From Parasediminibacterium sp046546515 (GTDB lineage Bacteria > Bacteroidota > Bacteroidia > Chitinophagales > Chitinophagaceae): a stretch of 64,000 nt of DNA. This document shows, piece by piece, positions 32,085 to 40,779 of this stretch (its first letter is position 1; every line of letters starts with the position of its first letter). Both the position numbers and the translations under genes were made by a program. The notes beneath the pieces were generated by a model. The model made no database searches and was not told the DNA's origin. It saw nothing but the letters and a program-made list of their open reading frames with translations. Where the stretch lies: contig NZ_JBKHKJ010000021.1 of assembly GCF_046546515.1 (NCBI RefSeq), positions 1 to 64,000 of the forward strand, written 5' to 3'.

Positions 32085-33122
32085 ATGTCAACGTTACGCA
32101 ACATCCGCCACCTTCCGCTAAAAGAACTAGAAACCTATTTCGCTTCCATAGGCGAGCAAAAATTCCGTGTGAAACAAGTGCACGAATGGTTGTGGCAAAA
32201 ACATGCCCATAGTTTTGACGACATGAGCAATATCAGCAAGGGCTTGCGGGCAAAGCTGGCATCAGAATTTACGCTTCCTGCCTTGTGCGTGGATGCTGCC
32301 CAATATAGCGAGGACGGCACTGTAAAAAGCCGCTTCAAAACCTTCGATGGACATTTTGTAGAAGGCGTATTGATACCTACCGAAGAAAGGAAAACAGCTT
32401 GTGTATCTTCCCAAATAGGTTGTAGTCTTAGCTGTAAGTTCTGTGCTACTGGATATATGGAACGCAAACGAAACCTCACTTTTGATGAGATTTACGACCA
32501 AGTTGTACTCATCAACCAGCAAAGCGAAGCCAAGTTCCAGCAAAAACTTTCCAATATCGTGTTCATGGGCATGGGTGAGCCCTTGCTGAATTACAACAAT
32601 GTACTTGCCGCAATAGAAAGGATTACTGCCGAGGATGGCCTTTTTATGAGCCCTAAGCGTATCACTGTTTCTACTGCTGGCGTAGCCAAGCAAATAAAAC
32701 ATTTGGGTGATGATAAAGTACGCTTTAAACTGGCGGTTTCTTTACATGCCCCTACAGATAAAAAAAGGAACGAAATAATGCCTATCAACGAAAGCAATAA
32801 TATTGCTGTGTTGATAGAAGCCCTTAATTACTTCTACAAGCAAACGGGCAACGAGATAACCTTTGAATATATCTTGTTCAAAGGCTTTAACGATAGCCCT
32901 AAAGATGCTGAGGACTTGATAAAAATATGCCGGCAAGTGCCTGCTGACCTTGTAAACATCATTGAATACAACACCATTGATGCCTTTAAATTCTACAAGC
33001 CAGATGAAAGGGTAGTAGATGAGTTTATGACTATACTGGACAAAAACCGGGTAAATGCCCGATTGCGCAAGAGCAGGGGTAAAGATATTGATGCGGCTTG
33101 TGGGCAATTGGCGAATAAGTAG
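32085..33122 (+). CDS. rlmN: 23S rRNA (adenine-2503-C2)-methyltransferase RlmN
   Basis: RlmN is a radical-SAM enzyme that methylates A2503 of 23S rRNA and A37 of some tRNAs. The 345-aa protein starts MSTLRNIRHLPLKEL. The iron-sulfur motif CSLSCKFC has Cys113, 117 and 120. VFMGMGEPLLNYNNV and GFNDSPKDAEDL are family blocks, and the second catalytic Cys lies near the end in AACGQL. Both catalytic cysteines are in place. It is a single gene. Confidence 0.96.
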   Translation: MSTLRNIRHLPLKELETYFASIGEQKFRVKQVHEWLWQKHAHSFDDMSNISKGLRAKLASEFTLPALCVDAAQYSEDGTVKSRFKTFDGHFVEGVLIPTEERKTACVSSQIGCSLSCKFCATGYMERKRNLTFDEIYDQVVLINQQSEAKFQQKLSNIVFMGMGEPLLNYNNVLAAIERITAEDGLFMSPKRITVSTAGVAKQIKHLGDDKVRFKLAVSLHAPTDKKRNEIMPINESNNIAVLIEALNYFYKQTGNEITFEYILFKGFNDSPKDAEDLIKICRQVPADLVNIIEYNTIDAFKFYKPDERVVDEFMTILDKNRVNARLRKSRGKDIDAACGQLANK

Positions 33123-33167
33123 TGGAGTTGTAGATAAAAACTTGTTTTCATTTTTTCCTTAGTTTTA

Positions 33168-33343
33168 AACTCAGATTTTGCAGTTGAAATCTATTGCAAG
33201 CCCCAACTACTTCAAACACAAGCATTTGCTTGATTTTTGGCCTTGCCATAGTTCACTATGTTTTAGACCAAAAATTCGGCTCAAATACTTGTCTTTATTG
33301 CATTTGAGCCTTTGATAACGAAGTCAAATGCAAAATCCGGGTT
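33168..33343. mobile_element. 177-bp palindromic element, copy 2
   Basis: Same family as 27477-27653; 176 bp, ends slightly worn (AACTCAGATTTTGCAGTTGA at the left, GCAAAATCCGGGTT at the right). It lies 45 bp past rlmN and immediately before the next repeat. Confidence 0.85.
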
Positions 33344-33345
33344 TA

Positions 33346-33488
33346 AGGTAGCTATTCAGAACCAAGGGGGCTTTTTCAGACAGTTTTCAGATGCTCCATG
33401 GGGTTTTAACCCCGTGCAAACAATGGGTTGAAACCCATAGGAAAGTGAACAAAGACGTGCAAGCCTATTCTGAACAGCCTACCTGACA
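33346..33488. mobile_element. TTCAGAATAGG-ended element, copy A
   Basis: The left end GGTAGCTATTCAGAA is the inverse of the right end TTCTGAACAGCCTACC. The interior holds the small hairpins TGGGGTTTTAACCCC and ATGGGTTGAAACCCAT. A second copy with a different interior lies at 48772-49022. Confidence 0.65.
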
Positions 33489-33567
33489 GACCTGAATGGG
33501 GAAAGTTATTTCGGAAATGTTACTTACTGTTTTTAAGGCAAAAAAACAGCAATGCTTGCCCCTATTT

Positions 33568-33960
33568 CTATTTTGGGCTTACTCCCATTTGCCCGTTGGC
33601 CTCTTTTATATAATAAATACTATCTACTACATACACTGTGTTGCCACGCCATGGCAGCACGCCAAAATAGCGCTGGTAATGCAACTCCACATCTTTGCCC
33701 GCATTTTCTATTAATTGGTTGGCTATCTTTTCATTTGCCACGCTAAACTCAAATTCATTGCTTTGCACGTTGGCCTTGAAGCCGCTTTGTATCAATATGC
33801 CTTCGTAGGTTTTAAATACATACCCTTTTCGTTGGAAAGTATTCAACTGGCCCGCTTTTGCGCCTTCGGCAAAAACAAAGTAAAACCTTGCATAAAAAGC
33901 AATGGCTCCTGCCACTATAATTACAGCAAGTATTGTCCAAAGTATTTTTTTTCCTGTCAT
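33568..33960 (-). CDS. Single-pass membrane protein, hypothetical
   Basis: This 130-aa protein has one N-terminal membrane helix (ILWTILAVIIVAGAIAFYA) and a soluble domain with GYVFKTYEGILIQSG and LHYQRYFGVLPWRGNTVYVV. The pattern recurs in Bacteroidota proteins that are sometimes labelled 6-phosphogluconate dehydrogenase in error; there is no nucleotide-binding site here. The short TACTTTG upstream is close to a -7 box. The function is unknown. Confidence 0.75.
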   Translation of the reverse strand: MTGKKILWTILAVIIVAGAIAFYARFYFVFAEGAKAGQLNTFQRKGYVFKTYEGILIQSGFKANVQSNEFEFSVANEKIANQLIENAGKDVELHYQRYFGVLPWRGNTVYVVDSIYYIKEANGQMGVSPK

Positions 33961-34086
33961 AATTTTTTCTTTGTTAATACAAAGTAATGCTTTTAAAATA
34001 ACTTTCCCCTTTCCTACGAAGCGGCACGCCTTCCAGTTAGCCCAATAAAATGAACCTAAGTGGGGGAAGTTATTTTTACAACATCA

Positions 34087-34530
34087 TTAATCAATAGCAG
34101 GCTGCATGTGGGTTGCAATTCCAATCCTGTTCCATGCATTGATTGTTATAATAGCCATAATAATTTCTGCCACCCTTGTTTCCCCGAATAAACGGATAGC
34201 ATCGAGGTAAGTTTCATTTGAAACCCCACTTTTGCTAATCAGGGTTACTTCTTCGGTTAAGGCAAGGATGCTCCGTTCTTCCTCTTTAAAAAAGTTGGTT
34301 TCGCGCCAAGCACTAAGCAAATAAATACGCTGTTCAGTTTCGCCATATTTACGTGCATCCTTGGTATGCAGGTTAATACAATAAGCACAGCCATTTATTT
34401 GCGAAGCCCTTATTTTAATAAGCTCTTTCTGGATATTGGTCAATTGGGTGGTTTGCAGGTATTTGTCTAGGTTCACCAGTGCTTTAATTGCTTCAGGCGC
34501 TACTTGGGGGATGCTGATTCTCTTTTCCAT
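34087..34530 (-). CDS. Carboxymuconolactone decarboxylase/AhpD-like protein
   Basis: This 147-aa protein has the AhpD-type redox site CAYCINLHTKDARKYG (CxxC plus His) in an all-helical fold. Such proteins act as peroxidase partners or hydroperoxide reductases. A Crp-type regulator lies 53 bp upstream on the same strand, a pairing that suggests the regulator controls it. A perfect -7 box precedes it, so it can also be transcribed alone. Confidence 0.9.
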   Translation of the reverse strand: MEKRISIPQVAPEAIKALVNLDKYLQTTQLTNIQKELIKIRASQINGCAYCINLHTKDARKYGETEQRIYLLSAWRETNFFKEEERSILALTEEVTLISKSGVSNETYLDAIRLFGETRVAEIIMAIITINAWNRIGIATHMQPAID

Positions 34531-34553
34531 AATTGTATTTTTTTATTGAACAG

Positions 34554-34561
34554 CAAACCTA
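34554..34561 (-). promoter_or_regulatory. -7 box of the AhpD-like gene
   Basis: TAGGTTTG on the minus strand fits TAnnTTTG and ends 23 nt before the ATG. Confidence 0.45.
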
Positions 34562-34583
34562 TGGCACTCATTTTAGGGAAATC

Positions 34584-35180
34584 TTAAACTGGTTTAGGAA
34601 ATAGTGACTGGCTTTGTTTTTTGCGCATTTCACTCAGGTATTCAGGTGTAAAATTGAGGTAAGAAGCTAGCATATATTGAGGGATACGCTGTACAAACTC
34701 CGGGAAATGGGAAATAAAATGCTGGTAGCCTTCTTCCTTGGAAAAACCATACAAATATTTTATCCGGAGTTGGGATGCTGCTAGTGCTTTTTGCAGCACC
34801 ACCCTGAAATAGCGTTCCAGTTGTGGCAATTCCCTTAATAGGTTTTCCTGTGCCAAGTAGTCCAAAGCCACAACTTCTGTATTTTCTACCGCCTGAATAT
34901 AAAAAGGTGAAGGCTTTTGGTTGCCAAAGCTCATATAGTCTGCTACCCACCAGTTTTCTATGGCAAACTGGGTTATTTGCTCCACGCCTTTTTCATTTAT
35001 AAAAAACAACCGTAAACACCCTTCCTGTACAAAAAAAGCTGATTTGCAAACCTGGCCTTCTTTTAGTAAAAACCCTTTCTTTTTTACTGTTATTGGTTTT
35101 AGGCAAGAGGCAATTGTATCCACATCGCTTTCGCTAATATCGGCAAACCGCTTCATGTGCTGTATAATTGGGTTGTGCAT
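34584..35180 (-). CDS. Crp/Fnr-type regulator
   Basis: This 198-aa protein has an N-terminal cyclic-nucleotide-binding-like barrel (LKPITVKKKGFLLKEGQVCK, FFVQEGCLRLFF, TQFAIENWWVADYMSFGNQK). A long dimer helix and a short C-terminal HTH follow (MLASYLNFTPEYLSEMRKKQ). This two-block form is very common in Bacteroidota, and the ligand pocket is degenerate, so the signal is unlikely to be cAMP. It probably regulates the adjacent AhpD-like gene. Confidence 0.88.
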   Translation of the reverse strand: MHNPIIQHMKRFADISESDVDTIASCLKPITVKKKGFLLKEGQVCKSAFFVQEGCLRLFFINEKGVEQITQFAIENWWVADYMSFGNQKPSPFYIQAVENTEVVALDYLAQENLLRELPQLERYFRVVLQKALAASQLRIKYLYGFSKEEGYQHFISHFPEFVQRIPQYMLASYLNFTPEYLSEMRKKQSQSLFPKPV

Positions 35181-35265
35181 CTTGAATGTTTAATGCGCTA
35201 ATTCAAATCCACTAATTTATAAAACAGCCAAGAGCCGTTAGAGATATTTCCTATTTCTTTTACTT

Positions 35266-35325
35266 CTTCTTATCCCAAAACGCTTTGTGCTTCTTTGTTT
35301 TTTCGTGCCTTCGTGGCAAAAAACA
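35266..35325. repeat. Right half of GCCAC-type dispersed repeat
   Basis: A TTCTTCTTATCCC lead is followed by CGCTTTGTGCTTCTTTG and TTTTTCGTGCCTTCGTGGCA. It directly abuts the stop of the M28 peptidase gene; no left half is seen. Confidence 0.6.
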
Positions 35326-36696
35326 CTACAAGCCGTAATTATCTACAAGGTATATCAATGCAGCCATGTTAACCGCTCCTAGCAATAATTCCCGCCTGTT
35401 TACATTTTCAAAAACATCGCTGCGGGCATGGTGCACATCAAAATAACGCTGGCTATCTGGGATAAGCTCGGCTACTGGGGTTTTAAAAGCGGCTTTTAAA
35501 GCCTCGGTATCTTCCCCACCGCCGCCAACGGTAAAGGAACTCCCGCCATAAGGTTCAAAAAGTGTTTTCCAAGCATTTAGCTTGCCCCATGCCTGTGCTG
35601 GCACGCCAAAGCTAAAACCCCTAGGTGTAAAGCCGCCCGCATCGCTTTCCAAGGCAAAAATGTGCTGCTCGTTTTTTTCCTTGGCTGCTTCGGCGTATTT
35701 TTCTGCCCCCTTGCTGCCATTTTCCTCATTGGCAAACAATACAAAACGGATGGTATGCTTGGGGTGATAACCAACAGCTTTAAGCACCCGCAGCACTTCC
35801 ATGGTATGCACCACGCCTGCCCCATCGTCGTGTGCGCCCTCGTTCACATCCCAACTATCTAAATGCCCACCAACCGTTATTATTTCATTTGGCAAGTCCA
35901 TGCCCGTAATCTCGGCAATTACGTTGTAAGCCGTAGTATCTGGCAGAAAATGGCCATGCGTAACCATTTTGATGGTTACAGTTGATGCAGCACATTGCTG
36001 CCATAACCTATCTGCATCTTGCAAGCCTATGGCCGCTGCTGGTATCTTGGGGAACGAGTCGTTGTATTCTTGCGCGCCCGTGTGTGGGTTATTGTCGGTA
36101 GACTCGCTCATGGAGCGTACAATCATGCCTACTGCACCATATTTGGCGGCACGGCTTGCGCCTGTCCATCGGTATTTCCCTGCATCAGCATAGGAAAGAA
36201 ACGTGGCTATATTGGTAGGGTTGAAGGGGTAATTATAAAAAACAATTTTGCCCTTTACTTTGTCTTTTAGCTGCTCCAATTGGGCAAAGTCTTTCACGGC
36301 CAACACTTCTGCCGTTACGCCCTTAGATCCACTGCCTATTGTATTGCCCAAAGCCAGTGCATCCAGCGTAGTTGGTGAGGGTTTGCCATTGATGGCCGTT
36401 ATGGCCACTTTGTCGTTTTGCCCACGCACCCAGTGCGGCACTTTGCATTCCTGCAGGTACACTTTGTCTGCCCCAATGCTGTCCATGGCTTTTTTGCCCC
36501 ATGCAATTGCTTTTGCAAACTGTGGAGAACCGGCAAGCCTGCCGCCAACGCTTTTGGTCAATTGGCGCAGCCATTCGTAAGCCTTGCCATTGCGCATGGT
36601 TTCGTCGCTTATGTGCTTGATGAGAATGGAATCAGTATTGGTTTGTGCCATGGCCAGCATCGGCAAAAAGGCTATTAGAGGTAACATTTTTTTCAT
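35326..36696 (-). CDS. Secreted M28-family zinc aminopeptidase
   Basis: This 456-aa exported peptidase has signal peptide MKKMLPLIAFLPMLAMAQ. A protease-associated (PA) domain lies at about residues 120-240. The M28 domain shows VGGHLDSWDVNEGAHDDGAG (His and bridging Asp), FANEENGSKGAEKYAE (catalytic Glu pair), ALESDAGGF and the late His in YFDVHHARSDVFE: all five zinc ligands and the general base. It is a periplasmic or secreted di-zinc exopeptidase, probably for peptide scavenging. Confidence 0.94.
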   Translation of the reverse strand: MKKMLPLIAFLPMLAMAQTNTDSILIKHISDETMRNGKAYEWLRQLTKSVGGRLAGSPQFAKAIAWGKKAMDSIGADKVYLQECKVPHWVRGQNDKVAITAINGKPSPTTLDALALGNTIGSGSKGVTAEVLAVKDFAQLEQLKDKVKGKIVFYNYPFNPTNIATFLSYADAGKYRWTGASRAAKYGAVGMIVRSMSESTDNNPHTGAQEYNDSFPKIPAAAIGLQDADRLWQQCAASTVTIKMVTHGHFLPDTTAYNVIAEITGMDLPNEIITVGGHLDSWDVNEGAHDDGAGVVHTMEVLRVLKAVGYHPKHTIRFVLFANEENGSKGAEKYAEAAKEKNEQHIFALESDAGGFTPRGFSFGVPAQAWGKLNAWKTLFEPYGGSSFTVGGGGEDTEALKAAFKTPVAELIPDSQRYFDVHHARSDVFENVNRRELLLGAVNMAALIYLVDNYGL

Positions 36697-36822
36697 GGGA
36701 TAAAGATAAAAGTAAAAAGCAATTGAATGTTTTTTTTGCCCCATAGGCAAGGATTTTAGCCACTAAGGCTAAAAGTAGCACGAAAGGAAGAAATGAAAGA
36801 ACCAGTGTTTTTTTTTGTTGAT

Positions 36823-36860
36823 AAGCAATAGCATAGGGCTACGAGGCTACAAGCCGAGAG
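36823..36860. repeat. GGGCTACGAGG hairpin repeat, copy 2
   Basis: AGCAATAGCATAGGGCTACG followed by AGGCTACAAGCC matches 1062-1099 closely. The second arm is less complementary. A diverged GCCACTAAGGC half-repeat lies just left, at 36758-36800. Confidence 0.5.
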
Positions 36861-36887
36861 AGGGGGTAATTACGGTGTTTCAAACAT

Positions 36888-36923
36888 AAAAATAGGGGCG
36901 CAAAATTTTGCGTCCCTATTTTT
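36888..36923. terminator. Terminator after the 105-aa gene
   Basis: AAAAATAGGGGCGCAAAA pairs with TTTTGCGTCCCTATTTTT with a single G-T wobble. It lies 25 bp past the stop of the 105-aa gene on the minus strand, with a T-run on both strands. Confidence 0.8.
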
Positions 36924-36948
36924 GATACATTCTTTAAAAACTATTTGC

Positions 36949-37266
36949 TTAAAATATTAAAATCAACAATAAGATAATAATGATAATTGCCCCTACGGAA
37001 AGATAGATACCGCCGCTCATTACTTTCAAGCGGTGCTTAATCGTTTTTACTTCCACGCGCAAACCTTTCTTCTCAGACGAGTTAAGGTTCGTCCTGTCCA
37101 TTGTGTATATTTCATTTAGCCTGTTGGTCAAGGTTTTTGCTTCCAATGAGTCATCATATGCGGATGACGTCGGAGGCATGTTGGTAATGTTTGCGGCTTT
37201 TGTTTGGAAAGGGTGCATTAAAAATGACACACACAATACCATTGCGAGTAGAATGTTTTTTTTCAT
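36949..37266 (-). CDS. Small exported membrane-anchored protein
   Basis: This 105-aa protein has a signal peptide (MKKNILLAMVLCVSFLMHPF...TKAA), a charged central segment (RLNEIYTMDRTNLNSSEKKG) and a C-terminal membrane helix of Ile/Leu (VGAIIIIILLLILIF). No family is recognised, although small proteins of this plan are frequent in Bacteroidota. The start at 37266 is chosen for the signal peptide. A strong terminator follows. Confidence 0.75.
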   Translation of the reverse strand: MKKNILLAMVLCVSFLMHPFQTKAANITNMPPTSSAYDDSLEAKTLTNRLNEIYTMDRTNLNSSEKKGLRVEVKTIKHRLKVMSGGIYLSVGAIIIIILLLILIF

Positions 37267-37677
37267 GTTGTTTTTTTTTATTTTTTGCGTTTTGAAAAAA
37301 TTATCAATCAATGATTTTTGATTGCAATAACAATTTCGTTAACATAATGCCAATATTAGTGCCAAGTAAAATTTGGTTACGTTGTACATCAAAACACCAC
37401 AGCTTGAAGCAGTTCTTCGGGATAAAACAATAATAATGTATAAAATTTTACCCATATTTAGATGGTTGACAAGCTAATATACAGGTTAGGCCTAATTAGT
37501 TGGGAGCAATTTATAACGCATTAGTCAAGAACATTGAGAGAAATCTATAGGATTTTAGTTTGTATTTTTTTGTATTATTTAAATACCAGTATTGCCTGTC
37601 ATCCAATAACTTTTTCAAATTCTTTTTTCTTTGTGCCACTTTGTATTTTGTGCCTTCGTGGCTATTCTTTTTTTCTT
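37267..37677. other. Non-coding gap with a half dispersed repeat
   Basis: No gene is seen in 411 bp. The last 60 bases (37618-37677) carry the right half of the GCCAC family (TTTGTATTTTGTGCCTTCGT) and touch the stop of the outer-membrane protein gene. Confidence 0.55.
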
Positions 37678-40467
37678 TTAGTTCCTAAACTTGCCACCGC
37701 CTTGTTTGCCCGGGTTGTTGCCGTTGCCATCACCCATTATGTTTTTAAAAGCTGCATCTAGTTGCTTCTGCTGGCCTGCAAACTTGCGCAGGTTGTAGGT
37801 AAAGGTTACCATGAAAAACCTTTGTAGTACATTGTTTTGCACGTCTTGTATATAATTGTTCGTAGTATTCCTGCTTACGCTTACGTTTTGGTTCAGCAGG
37901 TCAAATACGCTGAATTTTATTTCACCCTGTTTATTACTAAATAGTTGCTTGGCTAAGCTTGCATTCCATAGCGGTAAGCTGGCATTGTAGCCCTGTGCAA
38001 GACCACTATTAAAAGTGTAGTCAAACGTGCTGCCCAGTACCCAGCCACCATTGAAAGTATAAGTAGGCTCGACAGAAAAAGATTCCACATAATAGTTTTT
38101 GTTGTTTTCCGACTTGATGGAATAGCGGGCTAAATTATATGTATAGCCTGTGTTTAGGTTTAAATCCAGCTTTTCATCCAGGTTCATCGTCCAGTTGATG
38201 GCTTCGCCTACAGAAGAATTGTTTGTATAGTTGATGGCATTGTTTATCAGGCTCACGTCCCTGCTTAGCCCGCCATTGGTAATAAAATTCAAGTTGCTTT
38301 TGGGCTTGTTCACCTGAAAACCATAGTTGAAATTGCCACGGATATAAAATGTGCCATTTTGGTTTTGGCAAGTGGTGGTTTGGTAGCCATTCGCCAATTG
38401 GGTAGTGCTGTTTACTACTTTGTTGGTAGTGATGCCTGCATTTAAAAACCCGGAAATATTTCGGAAGGTAATTTGGTTTACGGAAGTATATAAAAACCGG
38501 AAATTATGAGAGAACTCTTGCCCTAAATTGGGGTTGCCCGTTACAATGTTTGCTTGGTTGCCATTATTAGGAACTGGCTGCAACTGTGCAATGCTTGGCT
38601 GGTTGCTACGGCCACTATAATTAATGCGTAGTACCTGTTTCCTGCTAAAATTGTAGGTATAGCTGGCAGTTGGGTATATATTGGTAAAATTCCTATTGAA
38701 ATGGCTGTCTTTACTAGGGTTATCGCTTTTCAGGTTGGTGTACTGTACGCCGTTGCCAATACTAAAATTGGCTTTTTCGGTTTTAATGCGGTAGGCTATG
38801 CTGACCCTGTTTGAACTGCTGTAGTTCTCAAAATAATTGGTAAGGCTATCTACCAAAAAGTTGTAGCTTTTTGCAACACTATCATATGAATATGTTTTTC
38901 TGTCAGACGTGTTGGTGTTGCTGTTGTACCCATAGCTTAGTTCCACCACATGGTTTAACATAATTGGGAAGGTGTAGGAAAAATTGCCGTTGAAACTATG
39001 GCTATTGCCAATATTCCCATTTGTTTGGTTGGCCAGTTTTACGGAATCTAAAGGCACATAATAGTGCGTCAAAGCATAGTTTGTGCCGCTATTGTTGCTG
39101 TTATTCAGGCTTTCGGTTAGGCTGATAGAAAAAGTATTACCCGGCTTTTTAAATCGGTGCCTAAAAGTGCCATTGATGCTACCACTAACACTAGTGCCGT
39201 TGCTGCTGGTGCGCTGGTTAAGGTCGTTTTGGTTGATGGCATTTTCATTGTACACAACGCTTTTAGAAGTATTGGCTATAGTTTGGTTAGTGCCATTGCT
39301 GTTTTGAAACGAAATATCTGGCCGTACAATCAACGTATTCATCGTATCGAACTTTTGTTCCAGGTTCAGGTTGATACGGTGGTTCAGCGTTGTCCTATTG
39401 TTGCTGGTGGCAGAATTGGTAAAGTTAGAAGTGTCGTTATTAGGTATAAACTTTTCCGTAAAACTCCTCGAATCCCTATTGGTAGATAGGTTATTGAAAA
39501 AATAACTGCCCGAAAAATCTGCTTTTTTTGCCCATAAGTCTGTAAAGTTCAGCCCTAGTGCTTCGGTAGTGGTAATACCCGCCCTGCTGCGGCCACTGCC
39601 GCCGCCATCTTGCGCCGTGAAGCCTTGTACGTTAATGTCGTTTGCTTGTGCCAGTACCGTTATTTTTTGGTCATTCTTAAACCTGCTGAAATTGGCATTT
39701 TCCTCATACCGCCCTTGGTCGCCCGCCGCTGCTATTGCCCTGCCAAAATAACCTTTTTTCCTGTTCTTCTTGGTGGTGATGTTGATGGTTTTAATACGGG
39801 TACCATCGTCAAAGCCACTAAAAGCACTCTGGTCGCTCATGGCATCGTATACTTGTATTTTGTCTATAATATCAGGAGGTAGGTTTTTGGTGGCCATTTT
39901 AGGGTCGTTGCCAAAAAAGCGTTTGCCATCCACAAAAATGCGCTGCACTTGCTCTCCCTGGGCGTTGATATTGCCATCCTTGTCCACCAATACCCCTGGC
40001 AATTTTTTCAATAAATCTTCCACTACTGCATTGGGCTTTGTTTTAAAGCTGCCAGCATTGTATTCCACAGTGTCGTTTTTAATGGTAATGGGGTTGTTCT
40101 GAAATACGATTACTTCCGTGAGCATGTTGGATTGTACAGCTAGGTAAATTTTGCCCATGTCTAGTGTTGGTTTCTGTTTGCTAAGCGTAATCTTTTTGGT
40201 CAATGGCTGGTAGCCTTGGAAATTGATTTGCACCATGTAGCTGCCCAACGAAATATTGTTTATTTCAAATACGCCCCCTTCCTTGCTTAGCCCAAACACC
40301 TCCAAAGTAGAATCAGTAGCATCCAGAACAGTAATGGATGCGTCTTTCAAGGATTGTTTGCCAACGCTATCTATTAACTTTCCTGTGATAGAACCGGTAA
40401 TGATAGTTTGGGCATGAATGGTATTGGCTAATAAAAGTATAGTAAGCAGAAGATACAATTTAGTCAT
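37678..40467 (-). CDS. TonB-receptor-like outer-membrane beta-barrel protein
   Basis: This 929-aa protein has a signal peptide (MTKLYLLLTILLLANTIHAQ) and a carboxypeptidase-regulatory-like domain (residues about 25-110, GKLIDSVGKQSLKDASITVL). A plug domain follows (about 115-235, VVEDLLKKLPGVLVDKDGNI, RIFVDGKRFFGNDPKMATKN), then a long Asn/Ser-rich beta-barrel. It ends GNNPGKQGGGKFRN rather than in a TonB-receptor terminal Phe. There is no SusD partner, so it is a stand-alone transporter or surface barrel. It belongs to the same class as the 43222-45675 protein. Confidence 0.92.
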   Translation of the reverse strand: MTKLYLLLTILLLANTIHAQTIITGSITGKLIDSVGKQSLKDASITVLDATDSTLEVFGLSKEGGVFEINNISLGSYMVQINFQGYQPLTKKITLSKQKPTLDMGKIYLAVQSNMLTEVIVFQNNPITIKNDTVEYNAGSFKTKPNAVVEDLLKKLPGVLVDKDGNINAQGEQVQRIFVDGKRFFGNDPKMATKNLPPDIIDKIQVYDAMSDQSAFSGFDDGTRIKTINITTKKNRKKGYFGRAIAAAGDQGRYEENANFSRFKNDQKITVLAQANDINVQGFTAQDGGGSGRSRAGITTTEALGLNFTDLWAKKADFSGSYFFNNLSTNRDSRSFTEKFIPNNDTSNFTNSATSNNRTTLNHRINLNLEQKFDTMNTLIVRPDISFQNSNGTNQTIANTSKSVVYNENAINQNDLNQRTSSNGTSVSGSINGTFRHRFKKPGNTFSISLTESLNNSNNSGTNYALTHYYVPLDSVKLANQTNGNIGNSHSFNGNFSYTFPIMLNHVVELSYGYNSNTNTSDRKTYSYDSVAKSYNFLVDSLTNYFENYSSSNRVSIAYRIKTEKANFSIGNGVQYTNLKSDNPSKDSHFNRNFTNIYPTASYTYNFSRKQVLRINYSGRSNQPSIAQLQPVPNNGNQANIVTGNPNLGQEFSHNFRFLYTSVNQITFRNISGFLNAGITTNKVVNSTTQLANGYQTTTCQNQNGTFYIRGNFNYGFQVNKPKSNLNFITNGGLSRDVSLINNAINYTNNSSVGEAINWTMNLDEKLDLNLNTGYTYNLARYSIKSENNKNYYVESFSVEPTYTFNGGWVLGSTFDYTFNSGLAQGYNASLPLWNASLAKQLFSNKQGEIKFSVFDLLNQNVSVSRNTTNNYIQDVQNNVLQRFFMVTFTYNLRKFAGQQKQLDAAFKNIMGDGNGNNPGKQGGGKFRN

Positions 40468-40586
40468 AAAGCAGCCTAGAAAAGATTAATAATTAGCCAT
40501 GGGCTATTCCCCCATTCAGCATCACCAAGACTTGTTTTTTGCCGTGAGGTTTAAAAATATACCACTGATTAAATGATTTGCATGAT

Positions 40587-40765
40587 TTGTTACTACTCAA
40601 GAGCATGTTTGGTTAATCTGCCACGAAGGCACGAAGACACAAAGAAGCACAAAGTTTTAAACCAATAAAAAGAAAAGAAAAAAGAACAAACATTATGCAA
40701 TTAATACATTTTACCCTTCTTTTTCTTAGTGCTACTTCGATTCTTAGAGTGATTGTGGCAATATA
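40587..40765. repeat. GCCAC-type dispersed inverted repeat, full copy
   Basis: Left end TTGTTACTACTCAAG, then TGCCACGAAGGCACGAAGAC and ACAAAG. The centre is purine-rich, with CTTAGTGCTACTTCG and GATTGTGGCAA at the right. It fills most of the 312-bp gap between the outer-membrane gene and cysM; no other feature is seen there. Confidence 0.8.
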
Positions 40766-40779
40766 GCAAGCATTAATGC

